A stretch of 64,000 bases of DNA from Actinoalloteichus fjordicus (GCF_001941625.1 NZ_CP016076.1:2170001-2234000); one strand, 5' to 3'; positions 1 to 10,743 are shown, counted from the first letter of the stretch. A program made the numbers and translations. The notes: a model not told the origin generated them from the letters alone.

Positions 1-3000
1 GCCGACGACACCTTCGCGGCGAGCGTGCAAGCCCGCCCCTCCGGAGAGAACGGCTCCAACGAGTTCGTCTTCTACGACGGCCCCCCCTTCGCCAACGGTC
101 TTCCGCACTACGGGCACCTGCTCACCGGCTACGTCAAGGACGTCGTCCCCCGGTACCAGACCATGCGAGGCAGGCGTGTCGAACGCCGCTTCGGCTGGGA
201 CTGCCACGGCCTGCCCGCCGAGGTGGAGGCCGAACGACAGCTCGGGATCGACCACAAGTCCCAGATCGAGGCCATGGGCGTCGACGTCTTCAACGACGCC
301 TGCCGCACCTCGGTCCTGCGCTATACCGACCAGTGGCGCGACTACGTCACGCGCCAGGCCCGCTGGGTGGACTTCGACGACGACTACAAGACCCTCGACC
401 TGGACTACATGGAAAGCGTCATGTGGGCCTTCAAGTCGCTCTGGGACAAGGGCCTGGTCTACGAGGGCTTCCGGGTCCTCTGGTACTGCTGGCGCTGCGA
501 GACGCCGCTGTCCAATACCGAGACGAAGATGGACGACGTCTACCGGGACCGGCAGGACCCGGCGGTCACCGTCGCGATGCGGCTGGAGACCGGGGAGCGG
601 GCCCTGATCTGGACGACGACGCCGTGGACCCTGCCCAGCAACCTCGCCATGGCCGTCCACCCGGACGTCGAGTACGTGACCGTCGAGCACGAGGGCGAGC
701 GTTATCTCCTCGCCGAGGCCCGGCTGGCGCACTACGCCAGGGAGCTGGGCGAGGACGCCGCCGAGCGGATCGTGGCGCGCTGTACGGGCGCCGACCTGCT
801 CGGTCGTCGGTACTCGCCGCCCTTCGACTTCTTCGCGGGCTGGGAGAACGCGCACCGCATCCTGGCCGCCGACTACGTCACCACCGAGGACGGCACCGGG
901 ATCGTGCACATCGCCCCGGCCTTCGGTGAGGAGGACAAGGCGGTGACCGACGCGGCGGGCATCGACCCGGTCGTGCCGGTCGACTCGCGGGGGCGGTTCA
1001 CCAGCGAGGTCCCGCCGTACGAGGGGCAGCAGGTCTTCGAGGCGAACAAGGAGATCATCCGCGACCTCAAGGCGGCCGGGCTCCTGGTGCGCCACGAGAC
1101 CTATGACCACCCCTACCCGCACTGCTGGCGGTGCCGTAACCCGCTGATCCAGCGTGCGGTCTCCTCCTGGTTCGTCGCCGTGACCCGGTTCCGGGAGCGG
1201 ATGGTCGAGCTGAACCAGCAGATCGACTGGGTGCCGAGCCAGATCAGGGACGGGCAGTTCGGCAAGTGGTTGGAGGGCGCCAGGGACTGGTCGATCTCGC
1301 GGAACCGCTACTGGGGTTCGCCGATCCCGGTGTGGACCTCCGACGATCCGGCCTACCCGAGGGTCGACGTGTACGGCTCTCTCGACGAGCTGGAGCGGGA
1401 CTTCGGCGTGCGCCCGGAGGACCTGCACCGGCCGTACATCGACCGGCTGACCAGGCCTAACCCGGACGACCCGTCCGGGCGCTCCACCATGCGCCGGGTC
1501 CCCGAGGTGCTGGACTGCTGGTTCGAGTCGGGCTCGATGCCCTTCGCCCAGGTGCACTATCCCTTCGAGAACCGGGAGTGGTTCGAGCACCACTACCCCG
1601 GTGACTTCATCGTGGAGTACAACGGCCAGACCAGGGGGTGGTTCTACACGCTGCACGTGCTGGCCACCGCCCTGTTCGACCGGCCTGCGTTCCGCAACGT
1701 CGCCGCACACGGCATCGTGCTCGGCGACGACGGCCAGAAGATGTCGAAGTCGCTGCGCAACTATCCGGCCGTCGACGAGGTGTTCCAGCGGGACGGCTCG
1801 GACGCGATGCGCTGGTTCCTGATGGCCAGCCCGATCCTGCGCGGCGGCAACCTCATCGTCACCGAGCGCGGGGTGCGCGACGCGGTCCGACAGTCGGTTC
1901 TGCCGCTGTGGAACTCGTGGTACTTCCTCGCGCTCTACGCCAATGCGGAGTCGCTCGAGGGGGCCTCGCAGACCGATCCCGACTTCACCGAGCGGACGGG
2001 ACGGACCGTCTCCACCCATGTCCTGGACCGGTACGTGCTGGCCAAGACGCATGAGCTGGTCGTCGACGTGGGCGCCGCGTTCGACGTGCACGACCTGCCG
2101 GGCGCCTGCTCGCTGATCGAGGACTTCCTGGAGGTGCTGACCAACTGGTACGTCCGACGCTCCCGTGAGCGGTTCTGGGCGGGCGAACAGGCGGCGGTGG
2201 ACACTCTGCACACCGTGTTGGAGGTCGTCTGCCGGGTCGCGGCCCCGCTGCTGCCGCTGACCACGGAGGCGGTGTGGCGCGGCCTGACCGGGGGCAGGTC
2301 GGTGCACCTGGCCGACTGGCCGCTGGTGGACGAGCTGCCCGCCGACCCGGCCCTGGTCATCGCGATGGACCGGGTGCGGCAGGTCTGCTCCACCACCTCC
2401 GCGCTGCGCAAGGCCGCCAGGCTGCGGGTCCGGCTGCCGCTGCGCACGCTCGTGGTGGCGGCGCCGGACGCGGCGGCCCTGGAACCCTTCACCGGACTGA
2501 TCCGGGACGAGGTCAACGTCAAGAACGTCGAGCTGACCACGGAGGTGTCCGCCTACGGTCGGTTCGAGGTCGTGGTCAACGCCAGGGCCGCCGGACCGAG
2601 GCTCGGCAAGGCCGTGCAGCAGGTGATCCGCGCGGTCAAGGCGGGCGAATGGACTCAGGAGTCCGACGGCACCGTCTCGGCGGCGGGCGTCCGGCTGCTG
2701 CCCGGCGAGTTCGAGGAGCGGCTGGTGGCCGCCGACCCGTCGGCGACCTCGGCGCTGCCCGGCGGTACGGGCGTGGTGGTGCTCGACACCGAGGTGACCG
2801 AGGAGCTGGCGGCCGAGGGACTGGCCAAGGACGTGGTCCGGGTGGTGCAGCAGGCCCGCCGGGACGCGGACTTCGACGTGTCCGACCGCATCGAGCTGAC
2901 GGTTCAGGCCGGGGCCGAGGTCGTCGACTCGCTGCGGCCGAGGGAGGGCTTCCTCGCCCAGGAGACGCTCGCCGTGCGGGTCGTCTTCGGCCCGGTCGAC

Positions 3001-3063
3001 GGCGGCTTCGCGGGCACGGTCGGCGAGGGCGCGGAGATCGCCGTCGCCGTCACCAGGGCCTGA
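1..3063 (+). CDS. ileS: Isoleucyl-tRNA synthetase, 3' part
   Basis: Class I aminoacyl-tRNA synthetase charging tRNA-Ile in the cytosol. The gene enters the window already open: the frame reads [17 protein letters not shown] from base 1, so the true start lies upstream and the GTG at 25 is internal. The HIGH-type signature appears as LPHYGHL near the N-terminus, the editing (CP1) domain follows with TTPWTLPSN, and the KMSKS loop is [12 protein letters not shown] in the second half. An anticodon-binding domain and a C-terminal extension follow, giving just over 1,000 visible residues, as expected for the long actinobacterial/eukaryote-like IleS type. A strong hairpin follows the stop codon. Confidence 0.97.
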   Translation, partial: ADDTFAASVQARPSGENGSNEFVFYDGPPFANGLPHYGHLLTGYVKDVVPRYQTMRGRRVERRFGWDCHGLPAEVEAERQLGIDHKSQIEAMGVDVFNDACRTSVLRYTDQWRDYVTRQARWVDFDDDYKTLDLDYMESVMWAFKSLWDKGLVYEGFRVLWYCWRCETPLSNTETKMDDVYRDRQDPAVTVAMRLETGERALIWTTTPWTLPSNLAMAVHPDVEYVTVEHEGERYLLAEARLAHYARELGEDAAERIVARCTGADLLGRRYSPPFDFFAGWENAHRILAADYVTTEDGTGIVHIAPAFGEEDKAVTDAAGIDPVVPVDSRGRFTSEVPPYEGQQVFEANKEIIRDLKAAGLLVRHETYDHPYPHCWRCRNPLIQRAVSSWFVAVTRFRERMVELNQQIDWVPSQIRDGQFGKWLEGARDWSISRNRYWGSPIPVWTSDDPAYPRVDVYGSLDELERDFGVRPEDLHRPYIDRLTRPNPDDPSGRSTMRRVPEVLDCWFESGSMPFAQVHYPFENREWFEHHYPGDFIVEYNGQTRGWFYTLHVLATALFDRPAFRNVAAHGIVLGDDGQKMSKSLRNYPAVDEVFQRDGSDAMRWFLMASPILRGGNLIVTERGVRDAVRQSVLPLWNSWYFLALYANAESLEGASQTDPDFTERTGRTVSTHVLDRYVLAKTHELVVDVGAAFDVHDLPGACSLIEDFLEVLTNWYVRRSRERFWAGEQAAVDTLHTVLEVVCRVAAPLLPLTTEAVWRGLTGGRSVHLADWPLVDELPADPALVIAMDRVRQVCSTTSALRKAARLRVRLPLRTLVVAAPDAAALEPFTGLIRDEVNVKNVELTTEVSAYGRFEVVVNARAAGPRLGKAVQQVIRAVKAGEWTQESDGTVSAAGVRLLPGEFEERLVAADPSATSALPGGTGVVVLDTEVTEELAAEGLAKDVVRVVQQARRDADFDVSDRIELTVQAGAEVVDSLRPREGFLAQETLAVRVVFGPVDGGFAGTVGEGAEIAVAVTRA

Positions 3064-3114
3064 GAGGCACTGCCGGGCGGCGCCCGGCTGCGATGGCGGC
3101 CGAGTCGAACTGAC

Positions 3115-3159
3115 GGCCGCTCCGCCCGGCGGTGTGATCCGCCGCCGGGCGGAGCGGCC
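3115..3159 (+). terminator. Hairpin terminator after ileS
   Basis: Perfect 18-bp inverted repeat: GGCCGCTCCGCCCGGCGG at 3115-3132 and its complement at 3142-3159, with a 9-base loop. It starts about 50 bases after the ileS stop. The downstream side (GGCGGGTTCTTCGG) has no real T tract, which is common for actinomycete terminators. Confidence 0.7.
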
Positions 3160-3232
3160 GGCGGGTTCTTCGGGGTGCCGGGCGGGCCGGTCCGCACGGA
3201 TTCGCTGATCACGTCGAGCCGAGGGGACGCGG

Positions 3233-3871
3233 ATGGGCGCTGAAGTGGTGCTCGTGCGCCATGCGGAGTCGATCCCGCCCCGGCCGGGCGGTCCGGCCGA
3301 GTCGGTGCGGCCCCTGAGCGACGGGGGACTGGCCCAGGCGGCCGGGTTGGTGGCCGAGCTGTGCTTGCCGCCGCCCGACGTCGTCTACGCCAGCCCTTAT
3401 CGGCGTGCCGTCCAGACGGTGGCACCGTCGGCGGCCGAACTTGGCCTGCCCGTCCTGACCCGCACCGACCTGCGTGAGTGGGATTCCGGACTCGCTCCGA
3501 CGCCGGATTACGCCCGGCACTACGCGGCGAGCTGGGCCGATCCGAAGCACCGAAGGCCCGGCGGCGAGAGCCTCGTCGAGCTGACCGCTCGGGCCTCGGC
3601 CGCGCTGGTCGACCTCGTCGCACGGCATCCCGAGTCGAGGATCGTCGTCGGCACGCACGGCACCTTCCTGGCCAGGGCACTGGTCGGCCTCGGCGTGGCG
3701 GTCGACTGGCCGTTCTCCCGGGACATGGCCTCGCCCGCGGTGTTCCGGGTGCAAGGGCTCGGCACGCCCGACGTCCGCGTGTCGGGTCCGGGGCTGCCCG
3801 CGAGTCGTCCGGGCTTCTCGCGGGACGGCGACCCGCCTCGACGGTGCAGCCGGGCCGAACGCCGTGGGTGA
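3233..3871 (+). CDS. Histidine phosphatase family protein
   Basis: Phosphoglycerate-mutase-like phosphatase of 212 residues. The catalytic phosphohistidine motif is near the N-terminus (VLVRHAES, the RHG-type motif with A for G). The second active-site histidine lies in VVGTHGTF around residue 140. The substrate cannot be read from sequence; relatives dephosphorylate sugar phosphates, nucleotides or other small metabolites. ATG start at 3233, about 75 bases after the ileS hairpin, so it probably has its own promoter. The last 30 residues are Arg/Pro-rich and without recognised fold. Fold assignment is firm, function is open. Confidence 0.85.
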   Translation: MGAEVVLVRHAESIPPRPGGPAESVRPLSDGGLAQAAGLVAELCLPPPDVVYASPYRRAVQTVAPSAAELGLPVLTRTDLREWDSGLAPTPDYARHYAASWADPKHRRPGGESLVELTARASAALVDLVARHPESRIVVGTHGTFLARALVGLGVAVDWPFSRDMASPAVFRVQGLGTPDVRVSGPGLPASRPGFSRDGDPPRRCSRAERRG

Positions 3872-3927
3872 GGTCCGTCGCTGTGCGTCGGGTCGGTCGC
3901 CCTGTCTTCGTGCGGGACAATGGCCGA

Positions 3928-4728
3928 GTGAACACCGAGCATCCCGACTCCGACCCCGTCGACGGGGCGCGTGACCCGTCCCGCGCCGAGCCGTCCGCGC
4001 GGGGTGCCGACGTGCGCCGGGCCGCAGCAGCCAGCCCGACAGGCTCCGAGGGCGTCGAGGACTCCGCGCCCGCCGAGGCCGCAGGCTCGCCGGGGCAGGC
4101 CGAGGCGTCGCTGCCGCGTAGACGGGTGGGGCTGCTCGCACTCGCCGCCCTGCTCGTCCTCGCGCTCGACATCGTCACCAAGGTCGTCGCCGTCGCCACC
4201 CTGGAGCACCGTCCGCCGGTCGAGCTCTTCGGTGGAGGCCTCTACCTGGTCCTCTTCCGCAATCCCGGTGCGGCCTTCTCGATGGCCACCGGGATGACCT
4301 GGCTGCTGACCCTCATTGCGATCGGCGTCGTGATCGGCATCCTGTGGATCGCCCCTCGGCTGCGCTCGGTCGGCTGGGGCATCGGGCTCGGCCTGGTGCT
4401 CGGCGGCGCGCTCGGCAACCTCGTCGACCGTCTCTTCCGCGCGCCGGGGCCGCTGGAGGGACACGTGGTGGACTTCCTGTCGCTGTTCGCGCCGGACGGC
4501 AGTGTGTGGCCGGTGTTCAACGTCGCGGACTCCTCGCTGGTCAGCGGGGGTGTGCTGCTGGTGCTGCTCGCCTTCCTCGGCAAGGACTACGACGGCACGA
4601 CGATCAAGAACGAGAAGAAGTCCGCGAAGGACGCGGCGCAGGCGACCCCGCGTGACGCGGGCGCCGACTCCACCGATCACTCGGTGGCGACCGGGTCCGA
4701 TCGGACCCGACAGGAGGATTCCGCATGA
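3928..4728 (+). CDS. lspA: Signal peptidase II (prolipoprotein)
   Basis: Membrane aspartic protease that removes signal peptides from lipid-modified prolipoproteins. Four membrane segments lie in the middle of the protein. Family signatures are FRNPGAAF, then [12 protein letters not shown] with the first catalytic Asp and FNVADSS with the second. The GTG at 3928 gives 266 residues; the first ~65 are a polar Ala/Glu/Ser-rich cytoplasmic extension typical of actinobacterial LspA, and ~45 charged residues follow the last membrane helix. An in-frame GTG at 3910 is an alternative start. The stop codon overlaps the start of the pseudouridine synthase gene (ATGA), so the two are translationally coupled, as in mycobacteria. 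Confidence 0.95.
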   Translation: MNTEHPDSDPVDGARDPSRAEPSARGADVRRAAAASPTGSEGVEDSAPAEAAGSPGQAEASLPRRRVGLLALAALLVLALDIVTKVVAVATLEHRPPVELFGGGLYLVLFRNPGAAFSMATGMTWLLTLIAIGVVIGILWIAPRLRSVGWGIGLGLVLGGALGNLVDRLFRAPGPLEGHVVDFLSLFAPDGSVWPVFNVADSSLVSGGVLLVLLAFLGKDYDGTTIKNEKKSAKDAAQATPRDAGADSTDHSVATGSDRTRQEDSA

Positions 4729-5654
4729 GCGAGCAGCGCACCCTTCCGGTGCCGGACGGCCTGGACGGCCTTCGGGTGGACGCCGGGCTGGCCAAGCTGC
4801 TCGGCCTCTCCCGGACGGCGATCGTGGCGATGGCCGAGGCGGGCGACGTGCTCGTGGACGGCAGCCCGGCGGGCAAGAGCGATCGGCTGATCGCGGGGAG
4901 TCGACTGGAGGTCGTGCTTCCCGGCCCGGCGCACCCGCAGGTCATCGAGCCCAAGGAGGTCGACGGCCTCCGGGTGATCTACCAGGACGACGACATCGCG
5001 GTGGTGGACAAGCCCGTCGGCGTCGCGGTGCATCCCAGCCCCGGCTGGACGGGGCCGACGGTGGTGGCCGGGCTCGCCGCCATGGGGCTGCGGGTCGCGA
5101 CCTCGGGTGCCGCCGAGCGGCAGGGCGTCGTCCACCGGCTCGACGTGGGCACCACGGGGGTGATGGTGGTCGCCAAGAGCGAGACCGCCTACTCCTCGCT
5201 CAAGCGGGCGTTCAAGGAACGCACGGTGGACAAGATCTACCATGCCGTCGTCCAGGGACATCCGGACCCGATCCGGGGGACCATCGACGCGCCCATCGAT
5301 CGGCATCCTCGGCACGACTACAAGTTCGCCGTCATCGCCGAGGGCAGGCCCAGCGTGACCCATTACGAGGTGGTGGAGGCCTTCCGCCATGCCTCGCTGG
5401 CCGAGGTGCGGTTGGAGACGGGGCGTACCCACCAGATCCGGGTGCACTTCTCCGCCCTGCGACACCCGTGTGTCGGCGACCTGACCTACGGCGCCGATCC
5501 GAGCCTGGCCAAGGAACTGAACCTGACCCGGCAGTGGCTGCATGCCCGGCGTCTCGGCTTCGAGCATCCGGCCGACGGGCGGTACGTCGAGTTCGAGAGC
5601 GAGTACCCGGCGGACCTGGCCGCTGCCCTGGATCGCTTGCGAGAGCAGAGCTGA
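4725..5654 (+). CDS. RluA/RluD-family pseudouridine synthase
   Basis: Converts uridines in RNA, most likely 23S rRNA, to pseudouridine. An N-terminal S4 RNA-binding domain (about residues 10-70, [18 protein letters not shown]) precedes the catalytic domain, whose active-site Asp is in the signature [17 protein letters not shown]. The later motif [16 protein letters not shown] is also typical. At 309 residues it has the normal RluD length. ATG start overlaps the lspA stop by four bases. The lspA-rluD order is a conserved actinobacterial pair (Rv1539-Rv1540 in M. tuberculosis). Exact target uridines are unknown. Confidence 0.93.
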   Translation: MSEQRTLPVPDGLDGLRVDAGLAKLLGLSRTAIVAMAEAGDVLVDGSPAGKSDRLIAGSRLEVVLPGPAHPQVIEPKEVDGLRVIYQDDDIAVVDKPVGVAVHPSPGWTGPTVVAGLAAMGLRVATSGAAERQGVVHRLDVGTTGVMVVAKSETAYSSLKRAFKERTVDKIYHAVVQGHPDPIRGTIDAPIDRHPRHDYKFAVIAEGRPSVTHYEVVEAFRHASLAEVRLETGRTHQIRVHFSALRHPCVGDLTYGADPSLAKELNLTRQWLHARRLGFEHPADGRYVEFESEYPADLAAALDRLREQS

Positions 5655-5727
5655 CGCCGCGCCCATTGCGCCGCCGTGGGATCTCGCGTTTCGCGAACAG
5701 AGGTCATCGGCGCGTAATAACATCGTG

Positions 5728-6267
5728 ATGCATGGTCTGGGAGCGCTGGGAGGCCTCGTGCAGGACAGAGACGAGTTCGGCAGGGCGGACCGGGGGCGGG
5801 TCGAACCCGTGACCCCGCCGATGGGCATCCGGCTGCCCGCAGGCGGGCCCGGTGCGCAGCAACAGGCGGCGCCCTCCGCCGCAGCGCACCCCGAGGATCT
5901 GCGACACGGCGCGCAGCAGTACGGCGCGGGCTGGGACGCCTCGGGGCAGGCGTCCGATCGTGGGGCCGCGCGGGCCGAGCCGGTCACGCCGCCGATGGGA
6001 ACGCCGCTTCCGCTCGGCGGTGCGGGCAACGGCGCGGCGCTCGGCGGTCCCGTTCTCGACGATGCGGGTGCGTCAGGGCTGATCGACGACGTCGGACACG
6101 CCGCACCGGCGGTCATCGGCGGGGCGGACCCGTTCGACGACGGGCGGGTGGAGCGGGACTGGCCCACGCTGGCGCGCAACCGGAACGAGCCGCCTGAGGA
6201 GCAGGTTCCGGACGGCGCGGGCGGCTCGTGGGTCGGCCGGATGTTCGGCAACCGGCGCGAGGACTGA
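5728..6267 (+). CDS. Hypothetical protein with two VTPPMG repeats
   Basis: About 179 residues, mostly Gly/Ala/Pro/Asp, with no recognised catalytic motif and no clear membrane segment. Two copies of a motif, EPVTPPMGIRLP and EPVTPPMGTPLP, lie about 65 residues apart, each followed by a Gly-rich stretch. The C-terminus is charged and Trp-containing (VERDWPTLARNRNEPPEEQ, then WVGRMFGNRRED). Pro-Pro-Met-Gly and Gly-rich segments occur in substrates and accessory proteins of type VII (ESX) secretion, but no WXG100 motif is seen, so this is only a loose analogy. A GTG at 5758 preceded by GGGAGG is an alternative start. High third-position GC supports coding. Confidence 0.65.
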   Translation: MHGLGALGGLVQDRDEFGRADRGRVEPVTPPMGIRLPAGGPGAQQQAAPSAAAHPEDLRHGAQQYGAGWDASGQASDRGAARAEPVTPPMGTPLPLGGAGNGAALGGPVLDDAGASGLIDDVGHAAPAVIGGADPFDDGRVERDWPTLARNRNEPPEEQVPDGAGGSWVGRMFGNRRED

Positions 6268-7408
6268 GCCCGTTCGCGACTCCACGGGAGCAGGGCGGCA
6301 GCACGCGGTCTCGGCGGGGTCGTCTCGTGCTTCGACGGCGGCGGGGCTCGGTCCGTGGGTGGCAGTCCGCCCGCCCGCCGCTCCGGTCGTGTGGTGACCG
6401 GCCCGGCCTGCGCGAGATCACCAGAGCGAGCCTGCTGCCCGGCCGCCTCCTGATCGATGCTCGACTCCGTGATCCGCGCTGATCGACCCCGTGTCTGGTG
6501 CGGAGCCGGTCCGCGCCGTCGGTTCGCGGCTCGCAGGCGACGGCGGAGTCTCTACGGACCGCCCATCACGGCGGCGTGCTCATGAGCACGTGACCACCGT
6601 GTCGCCACCCCGGAGCGGATCGGTAGCCGAACACCGTCGGCGGCCGTGCCGCTGCTCGGCGCCGCCCTCGCAGGCGGGGCCGGTCGGGAGGTGACGGCGG
6701 ACCGGGCGCCCATGACCGGCTGCGTGCCACCGTGACGGTCGCTTCTCGATCTGCCAGTCGCCGGGGCTGGTCGGGTGGCTCGCGGCGCGGCCGTGCCGAC
6801 TGCCCGCCCCGACCCCGACCGATCGTCGTGGCGGCGCCGCGCCTCCCGGCTTGTTCGTCCGGAGCCCATTCGATCGCTGATGCCTGCGCCGAGCCGCCTG
6901 CCGTACGGATGGGCGGACCGATACGCGGCTGACCGGGGGACCTCGCGACCTCGCACGCCGCCTCGGGTCGGCGACCTCGGGCGGCGACTCGTCAGCGGCC
7001 GATCGGAGCCGCATGGCGTCCTGCCCCGACACCAGCCCCGTCGTGCCCGGTGAGTCTGGATGCCGCAGACGCCCTGCGACGGGCTCGCGACCGCCGCCGA
7101 CTCGCGCGACATCGAGCGGGTCCGCCGCGTCGCCGCGCCGAGCGCCGCCGACGGATCTGCGCCGTGGGCGGATGGATCGTGCCCTGGGCGCATGATCGCG
7201 CTCGCGTGTCTGAGGACCTCCGCTGCCGGGGCGCCCGGCAGCGGAGACGGCGACGCGAGCGAGCGGGCGAGGCGGGGGACGGCGGACCCGGCGTCACGAG
7301 CCTGCCCAGGACGTCCGGAGCGACAGCACACCACCATCATCATCAGCGGGTGCTTCGACAGTCCGAGGGAACCTGACAGCCGCAGCATCGCCCTGACCAG
7401 GAGATTCG
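6268..7408. other. 1.1-kb stretch without recognisable gene
   Basis: Open frames exist on both strands, as expected at this GC content. Their translations are Arg/Ser/Pro-rich, overlap each other and show no domain. No repeat, RNA gene or terminator was recognised. It may be decayed coding sequence or a spacer before the TetR operon. Confidence 0.5.
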
Positions 7409-7439
7409 GTTAAAAACTGAACACGATGCTAGATTTTTG
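7409..7439 (+). promoter_or_regulatory. AT-rich promoter/operator before TetR gene
   Basis: The bases just before the TetR start are unusually AT-rich (GGTTAAAAACTGAAC, then GCTAGATTTTTGG). They form an imperfect inverted repeat, AAAAACT against AGATTTTT. This is the usual place for an autoregulatory TetR operator and a -10 element; the assignment is inference. Confidence 0.35.
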
Positions 7440-7442
7440 GTC

Positions 7443-8081
7443 ATGCAGTCAGGAATTGAGGGGGACGATCAGGAATCCCGCTCCTTCATCGAACGAGCGC
7501 GGCGGGAGCAGATCCTCCGCGCGGCGATCGAGACCATCGCCGAGCTCGGCTTGGCCAAGGCCTCTCTCGCCCGCATCGCCGCACACGCCGGGATCAGCAC
7601 CGGACTCATCTCGTATCACTTCGCCGGTCGAGACGATCTGATCGCGCACGTCGTCCGCAGCGTGAACGACGGAATGGGTCGCGTGCTCACCGAGCGGATG
7701 GAGGCGGCCGAGGACTACCAGGGCGCGCTCCGAGGCCTGATCACCGGGTTCGTCCGCTTCTGCGCGGACAACCGCGCCCCGATGTATGCGCTGCGCGAGA
7801 TCGCCGTGGCGGCGCGGAGCGAGCAGAGTCGGGGGCCGTCCTCGTCCGATCGTGAGGACCTTGCCTCGGGCGTCGCCGAGCTGCTCAGCGAGGGGCAACG
7901 GGACGGCGAGTTCCGCGACTTCTCGGTTCGCGTGCTGGCACTGACGCTGGGCGCCGCCCTGGAGGCCGTCCCACAAGAGCTGTACTCCCGACCCGACACC
8001 GACGTGGACGCCTACGCCGACGAGCTGGCCACGATCTTCGTGCTCGCCGTCCGACGTCCGCAGCCTGAGGAGACGACGTGA
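7443..8081 (+). CDS. TetR/AcrR-family transcriptional regulator
   Basis: One-component repressor of 212 residues. The N-terminal helix-turn-helix covers roughly residues 17-65 (ILRAAIETIAELGLAKASL, then AHAGISTGLISYHFAGRDDL). The C-terminal two-thirds is a helical ligand and dimerisation domain whose ligand cannot be inferred. ATG at 7443 was chosen; a TTG two codons upstream is possible. The stop overlaps the GTG of the PH-domain gene (GTGA), so the regulator is the first gene of a three-gene operon and probably regulates it and itself through the AT-rich sequence immediately upstream. Confidence 0.9.
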   Translation: MQSGIEGDDQESRSFIERARREQILRAAIETIAELGLAKASLARIAAHAGISTGLISYHFAGRDDLIAHVVRSVNDGMGRVLTERMEAAEDYQGALRGLITGFVRFCADNRAPMYALREIAVAARSEQSRGPSSSDREDLASGVAELLSEGQRDGEFRDFSVRVLALTLGAALEAVPQELYSRPDTDVDAYADELATIFVLAVRRPQPEETT

Positions 8082-8626
8082 CCGACCTGTCCGTGCCGAA
8101 CGGACTCGGTGCGACCCCCGTACCGCCGTCCAACCGGGACGAGCTCTGGCTTCAACCGCCTCGCCACCGAATCGAACGCCGGGCCGTCGGCTGGTGGCTG
8201 ATGCGCGGCGTCCTGGCCGTGGCGGTGATCGTCGGCGCGCTCGTCGCCGCCTACCTGCTGGCCGAGCCCGCCCGGCCCTGGGTGGGCCCGGTCCTGATCG
8301 GGGCCTCGGTGCTCGGCGTCGCCTACCTGGCCGTCGTCCCCGCCTGGCGGTACGCGGTCCATCGCTGGGAGGCGACCGAGGAGGCGGTCTACGTGCGGAC
8401 GGGCTGGTTCGTCCGCGAATGGCGGGTGGCGCCGATCTCGCGAATCCAGACCGTCGACACGGTGCGGGGCCCGCTGCAACAGGTGTTCGGCCTGGCCACC
8501 GTCACGGTGACCACCGCGTCCGCCCACGGCGCGATCTACCTCGTCGGGCTCGATCATCGGATCGCGGCCGACCTGACCACCGACCTGACCAGGATCACCC
8601 AGGCGACTCCGGGAGACGCGACGTGA
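8078..8626 (+). CDS. PH domain-containing membrane protein (YdbS-like)
   Basis: 182 residues. Two hydrophobic helices (about residues 38-62 and 68-90) are followed by a bacterial PH domain (bPH2, formerly DUF304) starting around RYAVHRWEATEEAVYVRTGW. PRDRIQ-like signature appears as APISRIQTVDTVRGPLQQVFGL. Such proteins pair with a longer multi-PH partner at the cytoplasmic membrane; B. subtilis YdbS/YdbT are the named relatives, with a role in resistance to other bacteria's antimicrobials reported there. Start GTG at 8078 overlaps the TetR stop; its own stop overlaps the next GTG. Molecular role here is unknown. Confidence 0.85.
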   Translation: MTDLSVPNGLGATPVPPSNRDELWLQPPRHRIERRAVGWWLMRGVLAVAVIVGALVAAYLLAEPARPWVGPVLIGASVLGVAYLAVVPAWRYAVHRWEATEEAVYVRTGWFVREWRVAPISRIQTVDTVRGPLQQVFGLATVTVTTASAHGAIYLVGLDHRIAADLTTDLTRITQATPGDAT

Positions 8627-10428
8627 CCACGCCGACTCAGGCCGACGAACTCGCAGGCGACCCGGCGGCCGAGTCCCGGGCGGCGGCCGCCGTGCCGGGC
8701 GACGACGTTCCCTGGCGCAGACTCGACCTCCGCATGGTCTGGATCGACCTGCTGATGATGGTGCTCTCCCTCGTCCCGTTCGTGCTGGCGACGGTGGTGT
8801 TCGACGTCGTGATCGACGAGTCGGCGATCTGGCCGACCGCGATCCTCGGCGTCGTCGGCGTCGGCTCCGCCCTCGCCGACCTGCTGCGCTGGGTGAAGAC
8901 CCGCTACCGGATCACCGACGAGCGGGTCGAGTACCGCTCCGGTCTCCTGGTGCGCACCTACCGTTCGGTGCGCCGCGACCGGATTCGCAGCATCGACACG
9001 ACCGCGAAGCTGCGACATCGAGTCTTCGGCCTGCGCGTGGTCGACGTCCGGGCCGGTGCCCAGGCCGCAGCCGGGGAGGCCGAACTGGTGCTCGACGCGG
9101 TCTCGCGGGCGGAGGCCGAGGCGCTCCGGCGCGAGCTGACGGGCGTGGGCACCCGCGAGCGGGCTGCGGACGCTGCCGGGGAGACGGGGCCCGGCCCGGC
9201 GGACGCCGTCCCGGCGACATCGCCGCCGAGGCTCGATGCGGAGCCCGGTGACGGCGTGCCGCTCGGCGCGCAGGCCGCCGACTCCGCAGGCCCCGAGACG
9301 CTGCTGTCGTCATTCCGGCCGCAGTGGCTCGTCCACAACGTGTTCAGTGTCTGGGGCTTCGTCGCGGCGGCGGGCCTGCTCTGGGGGGCGCACTGGCTGT
9401 CGGTGTCTTTCGGGCTCGACCTGACCGGCGACGTGGTGACCTTCGTCGACGGCCTGAACCTGCCGGTCGTCACTCTTGTCCTGCTCGGCATCGTGGCGGC
9501 GGGCGTCCTCGGCTCGATCGCGTTGACGGTCAACTTCTTCGCCGAGAACTGGCGGTTCCGACTCAGCCGGGTCCCCGGGGCGCAGAGCACGGTGCTGCAC
9601 ACCTCGCAGGGCCTGTTCAAGACTCGCGAGATCAACCGGGACGATCGGCGCCTTCGCGGTGTCGAGATCTCAGAGCCGTTGTTCCTGCGGTGGTTGCGCA
9701 CTGCGGACACGACCGTGATCTCCACCGGGCTGTCCGAGGGCAGCACCTCGGAGAACGCCGCCGCGGCCATCCTGCCGCGAGTCCCGGTGGCCGAGGCCCG
9801 CCGGGTGGCAGGCGCCGTGCTGGGCGACGACCGTCCCTTCGCGACGCGGCCGATCCGGCATCCGAGGGCCGCGCTGCGTCGCCGGGCAGGCTGGGCCGTG
9901 GTCGTGACGGCGCTGGTGGCCGGGCTCCTCGCCTGGCTCGGCGCGACCGTGCCCGTGATTCCCGACTGGGCCTGGCAGGCGGGGCTCGGCGTACTGCCGA
10001 TCGGGCTGCTGTGTGCCGTCGTGACCTATCGATCACTCGGTCACGCACTGGTCGGCGACCATCTCGTCACCAGGAGCGGGCTGACTCGCACGACGGCCGT
10101 CCTGCGTCGGGAGGCCGTGATCGGCTGGACCATCCGGCAGTCGGTCTTGCAACGTCGGCTCGGTCTGATGACCGTCGGCGCCACCACGGCCGCCGGGTAC
10201 GGGCTTTACGCCGCCGTCGATCTCGGCTCGCCGGAGGCGCTGCGGTTCGCCCGCTCGGCGACTCCCGAGCTGCTCCGGCCGTGTCTGGGCGGTACTGCGA
10301 CGCAGGACGGCGGGGTGACGCGGGACGGCGGGCCTGCGGATGGCGGCAGCGCGGCGGACGGCGGCGGGACGCACGGCGCTACCGCCGGAGCGGGAGCCGC
10401 CGTCGACGCGGGGGCCGTGCAGCGGTGA
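8623..10428 (+). CDS. Multi-PH-domain membrane protein (YdbT-like)
   Basis: 601 residues from GTG 8623, overlapping the previous stop. Two membrane helices near the N-terminus (WIDLLMMVLSLVPFVLAT and the next segment) lead into a first bPH2 domain (RYRITDERVEYRSGLLVRTY, then VRRDRIRSIDTTA). A linker of about 60 Ala/Pro/Asp-rich residues follows, then two more helices, a second PH-like unit (VLHTSQGLFKTREINRDDRR), two further helices and a third PH-like unit (LVGDHLVTRSGLTRTTAVL). The last ~45 residues are a low-complexity Gly/Asp/Ala tail (DGG repeats). It is the large partner of the preceding YdbS-like protein and likely forms a membrane complex with it. Confidence 0.85.
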   Translation: MTTPTQADELAGDPAAESRAAAAVPGDDVPWRRLDLRMVWIDLLMMVLSLVPFVLATVVFDVVIDESAIWPTAILGVVGVGSALADLLRWVKTRYRITDERVEYRSGLLVRTYRSVRRDRIRSIDTTAKLRHRVFGLRVVDVRAGAQAAAGEAELVLDAVSRAEAEALRRELTGVGTRERAADAAGETGPGPADAVPATSPPRLDAEPGDGVPLGAQAADSAGPETLLSSFRPQWLVHNVFSVWGFVAAAGLLWGAHWLSVSFGLDLTGDVVTFVDGLNLPVVTLVLLGIVAAGVLGSIALTVNFFAENWRFRLSRVPGAQSTVLHTSQGLFKTREINRDDRRLRGVEISEPLFLRWLRTADTTVISTGLSEGSTSENAAAAILPRVPVAEARRVAGAVLGDDRPFATRPIRHPRAALRRRAGWAVVVTALVAGLLAWLGATVPVIPDWAWQAGLGVLPIGLLCAVVTYRSLGHALVGDHLVTRSGLTRTTAVLRREAVIGWTIRQSVLQRRLGLMTVGATTAAGYGLYAAVDLGSPEALRFARSATPELLRPCLGGTATQDGGVTRDGGPADGGSAADGGGTHGATAGAGAAVDAGAVQR

Positions 10429-10743
10429 CGGACGCGGGCCCCCTGCGCACTCGGTCGTCGCCGGGACGTATGCCCCGACGTCCCGGCGCGGGACGTCGCG
10501 CGGCGGTCGGCACGCGGCGGGCCCATCGGCGACCGGCCTGGCAGCAGACGGCCTGACGGCGACCGGCCTGGCGGCGGCGGGCCCGCACGGGGAGTGTCTG
10601 GCAGCGCCGGGCCTGCCCGGACCGGGGCGGAGCCGCGAGGAGATCGACCCCGTCTGCCGCGAGGTGCACCCGCCGAGACGATGCCGAGGCACCGCCCCGC
10701 GTCCTGCCGCTGCACCAGGAGGGCACCCGGTCGAGCGCCGAGG
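10429..10743. other. 315-bp intergenic region with 30-bp direct repeat
   Basis: Lies between convergent genes. It holds a direct repeat with a 30-base period (GGCGACCGGCCTGGC at 10528 and again at 10558) and Gly/Ala-rich low-complexity sequence. No gene or clear hairpin terminator was recognised. Confidence 0.4.

Noticed and set aside
2904-4199. Long minus-strand open frame of about 430 codons opposite the end of ileS, the phosphatase and lspA
   Set aside because: It is antisense to three well-supported genes and its translation is Arg/Pro/Ser-rich with no domain, the usual shadow of high-GC coding sequence.
6552-7388. Minus-strand open frame of about 278 codons in the gap before the TetR gene
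   Set aside because: Low-complexity Arg/Ser/Pro text, no domain, no ribosome-binding site, and competing frames of equal quality on both strands.
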